Shown: piece by piece, positions 1-11,517 of the stretch
Layout: each line of letters begins with the position of its first letter
How positions within the stretch are numbered: the first letter of the stretch is position 1
Assembly: GCF_015352455.1 (NCBI RefSeq)
Contig: NZ_JADKPN010000008.1
Coordinates: 1 to 64,000 of the forward strand
Origin: Nocardioides islandensis
GTDB taxonomy: Bacteria; Actinomycetota; Actinomycetes; Propionibacteriales; Nocardioidaceae
Reading direction: 5' to 3'
Length of the DNA stretch: 64,000 nt
Notes under the pieces: generated by a model
The model's input: the letters and a program-made list of their open reading frames with translations, nothing else
Told to the model about the DNA's origin: nothing
Database searches by the model: none
Translations under genes and position numbers: made by a program

Positions 1-410
1 CGGCTCGACCACCATGCCCTCGCTCCATGGTGGTCGAGCCGGGCGACCGCGCCATCAGCTCCATGCTGGTCGAGCCGGGCGAGCGCCAGCGAGCCCGTGT
101 CGAGACCCCTCACCGGGTCTCGACACGCTCGGCCGTGGCCGGCCTCACGGCTCGACCACCATGCCCCCGCTCCATGGTGGTCGAGCCGGGCGAGACGTAC
201 GCCGACCGCTCACCGGGTCTCGACACGCTCGGCCGTGGCCGGCCTCACGGCTCGACCACCATGCCCTCGCTCCATGGTGGTCGAGCCGGGCGACCGCGCC
301 ATCAGCTTCATGGTGGTCGAGCCGGGCGAGCGCCAGCGAGCCCGTGTCGAGACCCCTCACCAGGTCTCGACACGCTCGGCCGTGGCCGGCCTCACGGCTC
401 GACCACCATG
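1..410. repeat. Nested direct and inverted repeat array
   Basis: No gene is supported in the first 414 bases. Bases 1-163 recur at 248-410 with about three differences. A second direct repeat with period 100 links 111-193 to 211-293 with one difference. Inside the units, CCATGGTGGTCGAGCC faces its complement GGCTCGACCACCATG, and GTCGAGACCC (99-108) faces GGGTCTCGAC (115-124). Open frames across it are low-complexity readings of the repeat. It abuts the copA stop codon, so it forms the 3' flank of the copper operon. It may continue left of the window. Confidence 0.9.
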
Positions 411-414
411 CGCG

Positions 415-3400
415 TCATGCTGCGTGCACGACGAACGGCGCCGTGACGACGGTCCCGTCGGCCAGCGCGACCTGAGCCCAGAGCCGGTAGGTGCCGGGCA
501 CCACGAACCGCACGTGCAGGTCGAGGTCGGGCCCGAACGTCGTACCAGGGAGCGCGTCCACGGGGCGTCCCTCGCCGTCGTAGGTCTCGGCGTGCGCGTG
601 CTGGAACAGCTCGCCGTCGCTGCGCAGCACGACCACGTGGCCGGCCGCACCGAGGTACGGCTGGAGGTCGTCGACCCCGTCCACCGTGACGGTGAAGTCG
701 CTCTCGTCGCCCACCACCGCGTCGCCGGAGAGCCGGACGGTCACGCCGTGGTCGGTGGCCTCGCGGACATCGCCGCTCGGCACCGCGACCGGCGCAGGCT
801 GTGCACCGGACACGGTCAGCGGCTGGTCGTCCAGCACGTCGGCCAGCTGGCCCCGCCTGCGGAACTCGGTGTGCACGGCGTACTCGCCCCCGGTCGGCAG
901 CGTGACGTCCAGCGTGAACACGCCGGCCCGGTCGGTGCGCTCGGGGTGCAGGTGGGCGAACGTGCCGAGGTCGGAGCGCGTGATGATCGCGTGCATCCAC
1001 ACCTGGTGCGTGCGGACCAGGTCGTCGACCAGGTCGCCGGTCTCGGCGTCGCGCACCTCGATCGTCAGCGCGGCCCGCGCGCCCGCCCGCAGGTCATCGG
1101 CGCCGTCGATGGTGACCGCCAGACCCGCGTCGCGAGACGTGATCGGAGGCATCTCGGTCTCCTCCATCACGCTCATCGCCGGGCGCATCGGCATGCCCAT
1201 GCCCTCGGACCAGGCCAGCACGCCGTTCATGCCGCGCTCGGCCTGGTCGGTCCGGCTGAGCGCGGTGAAGCCAGCACCGAGGGCGACGGCGACGACGGCG
1301 ATGCCGACGAGGTACGCCGAGTCTGCGAGCCGCCGGCGCTCGCCGACGCGGAAGCCGCGCAGCCGCAGGGCGTTGGTCACCACGCTGACCGAGCTCATCG
1401 CCATCGCGGCGCTCGCCAGCACGGGGTCCAGCAGGAGGCCGTCCCACCAGTACAGCGCGCCGGCGGCGACGGGGATCAGCAGCACGTTGTAGGCGAACGC
1501 CCACGCCAGGCCCTGCTTGATGGTCGTCACAGTGCGGCGCGACAGGTCGATCGCGGCCACGATCGAGCGCAGGTCGCCGCCGACCAGGGTGATGTCGGAG
1601 GCGGCCATCGCCACGTCGGTGCCCGTGCCGATGGAGATACCCAGGTCGGCGCGCGCCAACGCGGGGGCGTCGTTGATGCCGTCGCCCACCATGGCGACGA
1701 CGTGGCCCGACTCCTGGAGCGCGGCGACGCGGTCGGCCTTGCCGGCGGGCAGCACGTCGGCGATGACGTGGTCGATGCCGACCTCGGCGGCGACCGCGCG
1801 GGCCGTCGCCTCGTTGTCTCCCGTCAGCATCCAGACCTCGAGGCCCAGCGCCTTCAGCTCGGCCACGGCCTCGGCCGACTCGGGCTTCACCGTGTCGGCG
1901 ACGGCGAGCAGTCCGGCCAGGCGGCCGTCGACCGCGACGTACACGGGCGTGCGCCCGGCCGCCGACGCCTCCGCGGCGACGCCGGCCAGCGGCGACGCGT
2001 CGACGTCGTACGACGTCATCAGCGCCTGGTTCCCGAGCACCACCGGGCGGCCGTCGACGATCGCGGTCACGCCGTGGCCCGGCACCCCGGCGAAGTCACG
2101 GTGGGCCGTCAGGGCCAGGCTGCGCTCACGGGCCGCGGCGACGAGCGCCTCGCCGAGCGGGTGCTCGCTGCCGACCTCGGCCGAGGCGGCGAAGGTGAGC
2201 ACCTCGTCCTCGCTCCAGCCCTCGGCGGTGACGATGCCGGCGAGGCCGGGGCGGCCGCGGGTGATCGTGCCGGTCTTGTCGAGCAGGACGGCGGTGATGC
2301 GGCGGGCGTTCTCGAGCGCCTCGCCGTCACCGATGAGGATGCCGAGCTCGGCGGCCTTGCCGGTGCCGACCATGACGGCGGTCGGCGTGGCCAGGCCGAG
2401 GGCACACGGGCAGGCGATGATCAGGACGGCGATCGTGGTGCCGATCGCGAGCACCAGGCGGTCCTGCTGCGGCCCGAACGTCATCCACGCCAGGAAGGTG
2501 CCCAGGGCGACCAGCAGCACCGCCGGCACGAACCAGGCCGACACCCGGTCGGCGAGTCGCTGCATGGGGGCTTGCGAGCCCTGCGCCTCCTCGACCAGCC
2601 GGACGATCTGCGCCAGGGTGCTCTCGTCACCGACGGCCGTGGCCCGGACGACCAGGGTGCCGGTGCGGTTGAGCGTGGCACCGATGACGGAGTCGCCGGG
2701 TCCCTTCCGGACCGGGGCGCTCTCCCCGGTCAGCATCGACTCGTCGACCGACGAGCCGCCCTCGGTCACGGTCCCGTCGACGGGCACGCGCTCGCCGGGC
2801 CGCACCCGGACCAGGTCGCCGGTGCTGACCCTGTCGAGGGGTACGTCGACCTCCTCGCCGTCGCGCAGCACCCGCGCGGTGGCCGGGGCCAGGGCGACCA
2901 GGGTGCGCAGCGACGCGGCCGTGCGCTTCTTGGCCCTGAGCTCGAGCCAGCGGCCCATCAGCACGAGCGCGACGACGACCAGGGCCGTCTCGAAGTAGAG
3001 GTGCAACGGCAGTCCCCACGCCTGCGCCTGGCCGGGCCACAGGGTGACGAAGGCGGAGTACGCGTAGGCGACACCGGTGCCCAGCGCCACCAAGGTGTTC
3101 ATCGACGTGGCCCGGTGGCGGGCGGCGGTCCACGCGGCGCGGTAGATGTCCGCGCCGGCCCAGAACTGGACGCCCGTCGCGACCACCAGGATGAGCGGCA
3201 TCAGCCAGTCCATGGTGTCGCGGTCGAGCGGCAGGTACATCACACCCATCAGCCCGAGCCCCGCTGTCAGGGCGACCTGCCAGCGGCGCTTGAGGCGGGC
3301 GATCTCGGCGTCACGCCGGGCGTCCAGGGCGGCAGCCGGGTCATCGGCCGGCGACGAGGGCTCCTCGGCCCTCTCCTCGCGACGCACGGTCCCGGCGTAC

Positions 3401-3603
3401 CCCGCCTTCTCCACCGCAGCGGTCAGCTGGTCGAGCGTGATCAGGCCGGGGTCGTAGGAGACGGTGGCCGTCTCGGTGGCGAGATTGACCGATGCCTCGG
3501 CCACGCCGTCCACGCGGGACAGCGCCTTCTGCACACGGCCGACGCACGATGCGCAGGTCATGCCCTCGATGTCGAGCGTGGTCCCCACCTGCCTGACCGT
3601 CAT
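415..3603 (-). CDS. copA: Copper-translocating P1B-type ATPase with C-terminal extracytoplasmic fusion
   Basis: Copper(I) exporter of the inner membrane, 1062 residues. An N-terminal HMA domain carries MTCASC (about residues 14-19). Membrane helices follow, then the actuator TGES motif, the CPC metal site (about 397-399), the phosphorylation motif DKTGT (about 440), the HP motif (SEHPLGE) and GDGIND (about 638). Family members usually stop after the last helix pair, near residue 780. Here about 290 more residues follow, containing two modules with similar signatures: [18 protein letters not shown] near 868 and [18 protein letters not shown] near 984. These look like extracytoplasmic beta-sandwich domains with metal-binding His/Met residues; that function is inference. 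The ATG start lies 3 bases after copZ, so the two are co-transcribed. Confidence 0.96.
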   Translation of the reverse strand: MTVRQVGTTLDIEGMTCASCVGRVQKALSRVDGVAEASVNLATETATVSYDPGLITLDQLTAAVEKAGYAGTVRREERAEEPSSPADDPAAALDARRDAEIARLKRRWQVALTAGLGLMGVMYLPLDRDTMDWLMPLILVVATGVQFWAGADIYRAAWTAARHRATSMNTLVALGTGVAYAYSAFVTLWPGQAQAWGLPLHLYFETALVVVALVLMGRWLELRAKKRTAASLRTLVALAPATARVLRDGEEVDVPLDRVSTGDLVRVRPGERVPVDGTVTEGGSSVDESMLTGESAPVRKGPGDSVIGATLNRTGTLVVRATAVGDESTLAQIVRLVEEAQGSQAPMQRLADRVSAWFVPAVLLVALGTFLAWMTFGPQQDRLVLAIGTTIAVLIIACPCALGLATPTAVMVGTGKAAELGILIGDGEALENARRITAVLLDKTGTITRGRPGLAGIVTAEGWSEDEVLTFAASAEVGSEHPLGEALVAAARERSLALTAHRDFAGVPGHGVTAIVDGRPVVLGNQALMTSYDVDASPLAGVAAEASAAGRTPVYVAVDGRLAGLLAVADTVKPESAEAVAELKALGLEVWMLTGDNEATARAVAAEVGIDHVIADVLPAGKADRVAALQESGHVVAMVGDGINDAPALARADLGISIGTGTDVAMAASDITLVGGDLRSIVAAIDLSRRTVTTIKQGLAWAFAYNVLLIPVAAGALYWWDGLLLDPVLASAAMAMSSVSVVTNALRLRGFRVGERRRLADSAYLVGIAVVAVALGAGFTALSRTDQAERGMNGVLAWSEGMGMPMRPAMSVMEETEMPPITSRDAGLAVTIDGADDLRAGARAALTIEVRDAETGDLVDDLVRTHQVWMHAIITRSDLGTFAHLHPERTDRAGVFTLDVTLPTGGEYAVHTEFRRRGQLADVLDDQPLTVSGAQPAPVAVPSGDVREATDHGVTVRLSGDAVVGDESDFTVTVDGVDDLQPYLGAAGHVVVLRSDGELFQHAHAETYDGEGRPVDALPGTTFGPDLDLHVRFVVPGTYRLWAQVALADGTVVTAPFVVHAA

Positions 3604-3606
3604 GGG

Positions 3607-3825
3607 TCAGCCCGCCAGCGCGTAGCCGGCCTCGTCGACCGCCGCCGCGACCCGCGCGCGCTCGAGAGGGTGCGTGCCGGCGACGGCCAGCTCGCCGGAG
3701 GCGAGGTCGACACGGACGTCGGTGACGCCGTCGAGTGCGCCGACCTCCTCGGTGACGGCGGCGACGCAGTGGCCGCAGGTCATCCCGGTGACGGTGCCGG
3801 TGAATGTGAACGTCTGGTCGTCCAT
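3607..3825 (-). CDS. copZ: Copper chaperone, HMA domain
   Basis: A 72-residue single heavy-metal-associated domain with the metal motif MTCGHC near residue 15, the usual size of CopZ. Such proteins bind Cu(I) in the cytosol and hand it to the HMA domain of the cognate CopA, which is encoded immediately downstream. It is the first gene of the minus-strand operon, just behind two CsoR-like operators. The ATG start follows AGGAGAA at a normal distance. Confidence 0.93.
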   Translation of the reverse strand: MDDQTFTFTGTVTGMTCGHCVAAVTEEVGALDGVTDVRVDLASGELAVAGTHPLERARVAAAVDEAGYALAG

Positions 3826-3847
3826 GACCGTTCTCCTTCGTGGTGGA

Positions 3848-3900
3848 ATACCCCCGGGGGGTACCTATCGATGCCACCGTAGCATACCCCTCTGGGGTAT
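3848..3900 (-). promoter_or_regulatory. Two CsoR-type copper operator boxes
   Basis: Two palindromes, ATACCCCCGGGGGGTA (3848-3863) and ATACCCCTCTGGGGTAT (3884-3900), lie 20 bases apart just upstream of copZ. They match the G-rich ATACCCC-N-GGGGTAT class bound by the Cu(I)-sensing repressor CsoR in actinobacteria. Repression of copZ-copA that is lifted by copper is the expected regulation. No csoR gene is present in the window. Confidence 0.85.
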
Positions 3901-3927
3901 GTGAAGAGCCCTCGTGCCTGACTCGTC

Positions 3928-3946
3928 CGTTGCACGTGACGCAACG
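3928..3946. promoter_or_regulatory. Inverted repeat between the copper and formate operons
   Basis: CGTTGC (3928-3933) and GCAACG (3941-3946) flank a 7-base spacer with CACGTG in the centre; CGCAACG recurs directly at 3959-3965. It lies upstream of the proposed fds promoter and could bind an fds regulator. The binding protein is unknown. Confidence 0.35.
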
Positions 3947-3984
3947 GCATACATGATTCGCAACGATTGCCACCGGTCAGGAGG

Positions 3985-4012
3985 TTCGAAACGACCCCGG
4001 CAGCCCTACGAT
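3985..4012 (+). promoter_or_regulatory. Candidate promoter of the fds operon
   Basis: TTCGAA (3985-3990) and TACGAT (4007-4012) are spaced by 16 bases and lie 35 bases before the fdsG start. The arrangement resembles a housekeeping -35/-10 pair. It was called by eye only. Confidence 0.35.
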
Positions 4013-4046
4013 GGCGTGACCACCGCCACTCCCACGGAGCCGCTTG

Positions 4047-4501
4047 ATGACCACCGTCCCGACGACCGACCGGGTCGCCCTGGTGCGCGCCATCGCGACC
4101 CAGCACCTGGCCGAGCGCGGACCGTTGATGCCGGTCCTGCACGAGGTCATGGAGGAGCTCGGCCACATCGCTCGCGAGGACGTCGAGGCCATCGCCCACG
4201 TGTTGAATCTGTCGGTCGCCGAGGTGCACGGCGTGGTCAGCTTCTACGCCGACTTCCGGGCCGACCCGCCGCCCGCGCACACCGTCGCGCTGTGCCGCGG
4301 CGAGGCCTGCCAGTCGGTCGGGGCCGAGGCCCTGTACGCCGACACGCACGGCCGGGCGGCCGACCTCGGCGCCCCGGGTGACCGGGTCGAGGTCGCCGAG
4401 GTGTTCTGCCTCGGCAACTGCGCACTCGGCCCGTCCGGCACGGTCGACGGCCGCCTGCACGGCCGGCTCTCGCGCGAGCGGCTCGACGCACTCACGGAGG
4501 G

Positions 4502-4511
<10 letters not shown>
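4047..4511 (+). CDS. fdsG: NAD-dependent formate dehydrogenase gamma subunit (NuoE-like)
   Basis: A 154-residue thioredoxin-like [2Fe-2S] protein homologous to NuoE and FdsG. The cluster cysteines are seen in CRGEACQ and VFCLGNC in the second half. In the FdsABG complex it joins the FMN subunit and helps pass electrons from formate to NAD+. ATG 4047 is chosen over the TTG one codon upstream. It is the first gene of a tight operon and overlaps fdsB by 10 bases. Confidence 0.93.
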
Positions 4512-6054
<1,543 letters not shown>

Positions 6055-6058
<4 letters not shown>

Positions 6059-8901
6059 CGCTCCAGAGCATCTGGGACCCCGAGGTCGACTTCGGCACCC
6101 CGGCGGTCCGTGACGCCGTCGACACCGTCTCGGTGTCCATCGACGGCCGGACCGTCGAGGTCCCCGAGGGCACGTCGGTCCTGCGCGCCGCCACCGAGGC
6201 CGGGGTGAGCATCCCCAAGCTGTGTGCCACCGACTCGCTCAAGGCGTTCGGCTCGTGCCGGATGTGCCTCGTCGAGGTCGACGGCGCCAAGGGCGTCCCG
6301 GCCTCCTGCACCACGCCCTGCTCGGACGGCATGGTCGTCAGCACCCAGACGCCCGCCGTCCAGGAGCTGCGGCGCAACGTCATGGAGCTCTACCTCTCCG
6401 ACCACCCCGAGGACTGCGACGGCTGCGCACGCGGCAACTGCGAGATCCAGGCGATGGCCGTGCAGGTCGGCGCCGCCGAGGTCCGCTACGGCCGGCCCGC
6501 GACACGCACCGAGGTCGCGCACCCGCACGCGATCGACGAGTCCAACCCGTACTTCGCCTTCGACGCCTCGTCCTGCATCGTCTGCTCGCGGTGCGTGCGC
6601 GCCTGCGCCGACACGCAGGGCACGTTCGCGCTGACCGTCGAGGGCCGCGGCTTCGACTCGATCATCAGCGCCGGAGGCACGGACTTCCTGGCCAGCGAGT
6701 GCGTCTCCTGCGGCGCCTGCGTCCAGGCCTGCCCGACCTCCGCCCTCCAGGAGAAGTCGGTCGTCCAGCTCGGCATGCCGACCCGCTCGGTCGAGACGAC
6801 CTGCGCCTACTGCGGCGTCGGCTGCTCGTTCCGCGCCGACGTCCAGGGCGACGGCCCCGATGCCAAGGTCGTGCGGATGGTGCCGTCGAAGAACGGCGGC
6901 GCCAACGAGGGCCACAGCTGCGTCAAGGGCCGGTTCGCCTACGGGTACGCCGCTCACAAGGACCGCCAGCTGTCACCGATGGTGCGCGACACGATCGACG
7001 ACGAGTGGCGCAAGGTCTCGTGGGACGAGGCGATCGCCAAGGTGGCCGACGGCTTCAAGGCCCTCCAGGCCCAGCACGGCGTCGCCGCGATCGGCGGCAT
7101 CTCCTCGAGCCGGTGCACCAACGAGGAGGTGTACGTCGTCCAGAAGATGGTCCGGGCGGCGTTCGGCAACAACAACATCGACACCTGCGCGCGGGTCTGC
7201 CACTCCCCCACGGGCTACGGCCTCAAACAGACCTTCGGCACCTCCGCCGGCACCCAGGACTTCAAGTCGGTCGAGAAGTCCGACGTGATCCTGCTGATCG
7301 GCGCCAACCCGACCGACGCGCACCCGGTCTTCGCCTCGCGGATGAAGCGGCGGCTGCGCGAGGGTGCCCGGCTGATCGTGGCCGACCCGCGCCGCATCGA
7401 CCTGGTCCGCAGCCCGCACGTCGAGGCGGCGTACCACCTGCCCGTCCTGCCCGGCTCGAACGTCGCCTTCGTCAACTCCATGGCGCACGTGATCGTCACC
7501 GAGGGCCTGCACGACGAGGAGTTCGTGCGCGAGCGCTGCGAGGACGCCGACGAGTACCTCGCGTTCATCGCCGACGCCAGCAACTCCCCCGAGGCGATGG
7601 CCTCGGCCACCGGCATCGACCCCGACGAGCTGCGCGCGGCGGCCCGGATGTTCGCCACCGCCGGCAACGGCGCGATCTACTACGGCCTCGGCGTCACCGA
7701 GCACTCCCAGGGCTCCACGATGGTGATGGGCATGGCCAACCTGGCCATGGTCACCGGCAACATCGGCCGCGAGGGCGTCGGCGTGAACCCGCTGCGCGGC
7801 CAGAACAACGTGCAGGGCTCCTGCGACATGGGCTCGTTCCCGCACGAGTTCCCCGGCTACCGGCACGTCTCCATCGACCACGTCCGCGCGACGTACGAGC
7901 AGCTCTGGGGCCGCACCCTCGACCCCGAGCCCGGCCTGCGCATCCCCAACATGTTCGACGCCGCGCTGGCCGGCACGTTCCGCGGGCTCTATGTCCAGGG
8001 CGAGGACATCGCCCAGTCCGACCCCAACACCCAGCACGTCGAGGCCGCGCTGCGTGCGATGGACCTCGTCGTCGTGCAGGACCTGTTCCTCAACGAGACC
8101 GCGCGGTTCGCGCACGTCTTCCTGCCCGGCACGTCGTTCCTCGAGAAGGACGGCACGTTCACCAACGCCGAGCGCCGCATCAACCGGGTGCGCCCCGTCT
8201 TCCCCTCGAAGGTCGGCATGGACGAGTGGGAGATCACCTGCGCGATCGGCCGCGCGATGGGCTTCGACGACATGAGGTACGCCGCGGCGTCGGAGATCAT
8301 GGACGAGATCGCGGCCACCACGCCGACGTTCGCGGGCGTCTCGTTCGCACGGCTCGACGAGCTCGGCTCGATGCAGTGGCCGGTGTACGACGAGAAGTCG
8401 ACGGGCACCCCGATCATGCACATCGGCGAGTTCGTGCGCGGCAAGGGCAAGCTCATGGAGACGGTGTTCGTGCCGACCACCGAGCGCTCCACGCGGAAGT
8501 TCCCGCTGATCCTCACGACCGGCCGCATCCTCAGCCAGTACAACGTCGGCGCCCAGACGCGCCGTACACCCAACAACACCTGGCACCCCGAGGACGTCCT
8601 GGAGATCCACCCCGCGGACGCCGAGGTACGTGGCATCTCCACCGGCGACCTGGTCGACCTCTCCAGCCGCGTCGGCTCGACGACTCTGCGCGCACAGGTC
8701 TCCGAGCGGATGCCCGCGGGCGTCGTCTACACGACGTTCCACCACCCGGTCACCGGCGCCAACGTCGTGACGACCGAGAACTCCGACTGGGCGACCAACT
8801 GCCCCGAGTACAAGGTGACCGCCGTCCAGGTCGGCGTGGCCAACGTGCGCGGCGAGTCGGCCGTGGCCGAGTCCCGCGAGCCGGCCGACTCACACGCATG
8901 A
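6055..8901 (+). CDS. fdsA: Formate dehydrogenase alpha subunit, molybdenum
   Basis: Catalytic subunit, 948 residues: oxidises formate to CO2 at a bis-MGD molybdenum centre. An N-terminal [2Fe-2S] domain (FGSCRMC) is followed by the NuoG-type segment HPEDCDGCARGNC, two ferredoxin-type clusters (CIVCSRCVRAC and CVSCGACVQAC), a proximal [4Fe-4S] site (CAYCGVGC) and the molybdopterin oxidoreductase domains. The molybdenum ligand is a cysteine, VCHSPT at about residue 382, not selenocysteine. The start is the ATG in the ATGA overlap with fdsB; a longer upstream frame is an fdsB shadow. The accessory genes fdsC/fdhD are not in this window. Confidence 0.96.
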
Positions 8902-9125
8902 ACCAGCCGCCCGAGGCCCGCATGGGCAACGACATCGCCCGTCAGTTCGCCCACCTGCCTGCCCCCGAGGCGGCCGCCGCGATCGCCCGGCACATCGAGA
9001 ACTTCTGGACGCCCAGCATGCGCCGCACGCTGGAGTCCCTGGTCGCCGAAGGCGAGGATGACCTCGACCCGCTGCTCGTCGACGCCGCCGGGCGGCTCGC
9101 CATGGAGATCCCGGGCGCGAGCTAG
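8898..9125 (+). CDS. fdsD: Formate dehydrogenase delta subunit
   Basis: A 75-residue protein matching the small FdsD family that accompanies FdsGBA: IARQFAHLP near the N-terminus and HIENFWTPSMRR in the middle are typical. It is needed for full activity in characterised systems, though its exact role is not settled. The ATG overlaps the fdsA stop by four bases. It was hidden in a longer shadow frame. Confidence 0.88.
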   Translation: MNQPPEARMGNDIARQFAHLPAPEAAAAIARHIENFWTPSMRRTLESLVAEGEDDLDPLLVDAAGRLAMEIPGAS

Positions 9126-9180
9126 CCGTACCTCACGTGGACCTGACGGTCCGCTCGCCGTTCTGCTTTCTGCTCGTCCG

Positions 9181-9222
9181 CCGCTGGTCGAGGAGGGACG
9201 AAGTCCCGTCACGAGACCCGGT
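9181..9222. repeat. Dispersed palindromic repeat, intergenic copy
   Basis: Inverse-orientation copy of the 4727-4768 repeat (40 of 42 bases). GGGAC GAA GTCCC forms the hairpin core and GGTC/GACC the ends. It lies between fdsD and the HNH gene and could act as a GC-rich terminator for the fds operon, but no T-tract follows. Confidence 0.85.
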
Positions 9223-9311
9223 TCGAAATTCTCTGACATTTCTCGCAATCCCTTGTGGACAAGGGCTTTCCGGGCCGTGGGACTGTCGGTGGTCGATGCT
9301 TGGATTGATCC

Positions 9312-10532
9312 ATGTCCAACACGTACGCCGCCCCGCTCGATGCGGTCGAGCACGCGCTGGACGACCTCGCCACCATCGCTCCGGACTACCGCAGCACCGG
9401 TGAGAAGAAGGACGCACTCGTCCGGCTGTCGCGGATCGTGGCCCGGGTCGAAGCCGAACGGATCCGGATCCTGGCCGTCTCCGAGGACATCGCGGTCGAG
9501 ACCGGCGCCCGGTCCACCGCCCACTGGCTCGCCGCCGAGACCCGCGACGGCATCGGGCAGATCCGTCTGCGCGAGAAGCTCGCCCACCACCCCGGCACCC
9601 GGATCGTGGAAGCGATGGGTCAGGGCACCGTGCAGGTCGCGCAGGCCAGGGAGATCGTCGAGGCCCTGGAGCGGTTGCCGAAGAACCTGGACCCCGAGCT
9701 CCGGGACAAGGGCGAGGCCTACCTGATCACCGAGGCCGCCCACTTCGGACCACCGGAACTGCGACGCCTCGGGGCCAGGCTGCTGGAGGTCATCGCCCCC
9801 GAGGACGCCGACGAGGCCGAGTACCAGCGACTGCTCGCCGAGGACCGACGGGCCCGCGCCGTCACCCGGCTCACCTTCCGCGACCGCGGCGACGGGTCGG
9901 GAGACCTCCACGCCCGGATCCCGATGCCCGTGCTGAACCGGCTACGGACCTACCTGGAGTCCTACACCTCACCCCGACGCAACCCCCTCGGCGGCACGCT
10001 CGGGAACGAGGTCGACCTGCTCCCGGCTCCGCGGCGTCGCGGGGAGGCGTTCTGTGCGCTTTTGGAGAACCTCCCGGCCAACGCCCTCCCGAAGCACGGT
10101 GGGACCGCCACCAGCGTGATGGTGATGATCACCCTCGACCAGCTCCGAGAAGGAGTCGGCGTCGCGGAGACCTCCACCGGCGACACCCTGACCGCCGACC
10201 AGACCCGCCGCCTGGCCTGCCAGGCCGGCATCATCCCCGTCGTCCTCGGCGGGAAGGGCGAGATCCTCGACCTCGGCCGCAGCAAACGCCTCTTCACCGG
10301 ACCCCAACGCAAGGCGATGGCGATCCGCGACCGTGGATGCACCGCCGACGGCTGCACCATCCCCGCCGCCTGGTGCGAAGCCCACCACCAGCAGCCCTGG
10401 TCCCGCGGCGGGAAGACGAACCTCGCCGACGGCAAGCTCCTCTGCCCCTTCCACCACCACCGCGCCCACGACCCCGCCTGGCAGACCCACCACCATCCCA
10501 ACGGATCCACGACCTTCCACCGCAGGACGTGA
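9312..10532 (+). CDS. 13E12 repeat family (DUF222) protein with HNH nuclease domain
   Basis: A 406-residue protein: an N-terminal DUF222 helical region, then a C-terminal zinc/HNH endonuclease motif (CTADGCTIP, WCEAHHQQPW, NLADGKLLCPFHHH). This family is multicopy in mycobacteria and Nocardioides. It is thought to be linked to mobile DNA, but its cellular role is unknown. The ATG at 9312 follows a small palindrome CCCTTGTGGACAAGGG. No intron or partner genes are seen next to it. Confidence 0.9.
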   Translation: MSNTYAAPLDAVEHALDDLATIAPDYRSTGEKKDALVRLSRIVARVEAERIRILAVSEDIAVETGARSTAHWLAAETRDGIGQIRLREKLAHHPGTRIVEAMGQGTVQVAQAREIVEALERLPKNLDPELRDKGEAYLITEAAHFGPPELRRLGARLLEVIAPEDADEAEYQRLLAEDRRARAVTRLTFRDRGDGSGDLHARIPMPVLNRLRTYLESYTSPRRNPLGGTLGNEVDLLPAPRRRGEAFCALLENLPANALPKHGGTATSVMVMITLDQLREGVGVAETSTGDTLTADQTRRLACQAGIIPVVLGGKGEILDLGRSKRLFTGPQRKAMAIRDRGCTADGCTIPAAWCEAHHQQPWSRGGKTNLADGKLLCPFHHHRAHDPAWQTHHHPNGSTTFHRRT

Positions 10533-10633
10533 TGCGCACCCGCACGGCTCGATGCACGTCCGGCGACGTCTCATGCCGGTTCGCCGTGGGCGATCGGTGT
10601 CTGAGGGCCGAGCTCCCCCCGACTACCCACCGA

Positions 10634-11089
10634 CTAGGGGTCCAGAGCCACCACCGCAGCGCCCGTCGCGCCGATCACGGCATCGGTCGGACCTCCCGGA
10701 ACGGTGAGCGGGAGGTGGAGCGGGGCGGTGAGGCGTACGCGGACGGTCTGCGTCGCGGGGTCGGCGGACACGAACGCCTTGAGGCCCGGGTACTTGGCGT
10801 GCGCACCCGCCCGAGCGAGGTAGTCGACGACGGCGGCGCGCGCCTCGGCCTCGGTGATGGCGAGCCGTTCGTCGCCGAGACCGCCGGTGTAGACGTCGTC
10901 ACCGGCGGCACCGAGGTCGGCACCGGCGAGGGCCGCGCCGTCGGCGAGGTTGTCGAGGCCCTGGCGCTGGAGGTACGCCGCGGAGGCGTCGGTCACCACC
11001 GCGACGCCCATGGCCAGGACGCCGCAGAGTCCGATGATCAGCGGGATCGTTGAGCCGGCCTCGTCGCGTCGGCGGCGCGAACGAGTCAC
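10634..11089 (-). CDS. Tad pilus-associated pseudopilin-like protein
   Basis: A 151-residue protein whose N-terminus (DEAGSTIPLIIGLCGVLAMGV) is a positively charged lead followed by one hydrophobic helix, as in the actinobacterial TadE/TadG-like proteins of the Rv3655c type. The rest is predicted extracytoplasmic. The GTG start overlaps the preceding gene as GTGA; a longer frame upstream is a shadow. It is the last gene of the seven-gene tad operon, so it is probably a minor pilin or assembly factor; the exact role is not known. Confidence 0.82.
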   Translation of the reverse strand: MTRSRRRRDEAGSTIPLIIGLCGVLAMGVAVVTDASAAYLQRQGLDNLADGAALAGADLGAAGDDVYTGGLGDERLAITEAEARAAVVDYLARAGAHAKYPGLKAFVSADPATQTVRVRLTAPLHLPLTVPGGPTDAVIGATGAAVVALDP

Positions 11090-11517
11090 GAGCCCGGCTC
11101 CTGGTACTGCCCGATCGGCACCAGGTGCTCGCCGTGCAGCGCGAAGGTCCCGCCGTCGCCGAGGAACGCGGGGAGGAACGGCAGCGACACGTGCGAGTCG
11201 ATCCGGACGACCACGACCGCACCGCCGGTGTGGCAGTCGTCGAGCGGCTCGCAGGAGACGTCGAGGTCCCACCCACCCGCGAAGCCCTGGTCGGCGAGCG
11301 CCACCGCGGCCGCGGCGTGCGCCCGCTGCAGCCCCGTCGCGTCGTCGGGTGCCAAGGCGTAGGCCCGGCCGGCCGATCGGGCCGCCGCCGACACCCCGAA
11401 CGCCCCGCGCTGCACCTCGAACACCGACAGCACGACCCAGATGATCGGGACGAGCAACAGGATCCCGAGCCACGCGACCTCGACGACCGCGTTGCCGTGC
11501 TCGCCGCGGGACCTCAC
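11086..11517 (-). CDS. TadE-like pseudopilin
   Basis: A 143-residue TadE-like protein. A charged start (MRSRGEHGNAVVEVAWLGI) leads into a single N-terminal membrane helix with the conserved Glu seen in pilin-like proteins, followed by an extracytoplasmic domain with two cysteines (CEPLDDC) that could form a disulfide. GTGA overlaps join it to both neighbours, which indicates translational coupling within the Tad operon. Confidence 0.83.
   Translation of the reverse strand: MRSRGEHGNAVVEVAWLGILLLVPIIWVVLSVFEVQRGAFGVSAAARSAGRAYALAPDDATGLQRAHAAAAVALADQGFAGGWDLDVSCEPLDDCHTGGAVVVVRIDSHVSLPFLPAFLGDGGTFALHGEHLVPIGQYQEPGS

Noticed and set aside
1..410. CRISPR array
   Set aside because: Repeats are long, uneven and palindromic with no unique spacers or cas genes.
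97..3882. Antisense open frame of 1261 codons over copA and copZ
   Set aside because: Third-codon GC bias keeps frames open opposite real genes; composition is Arg/Gly/Val-rich with no recognisable domain.
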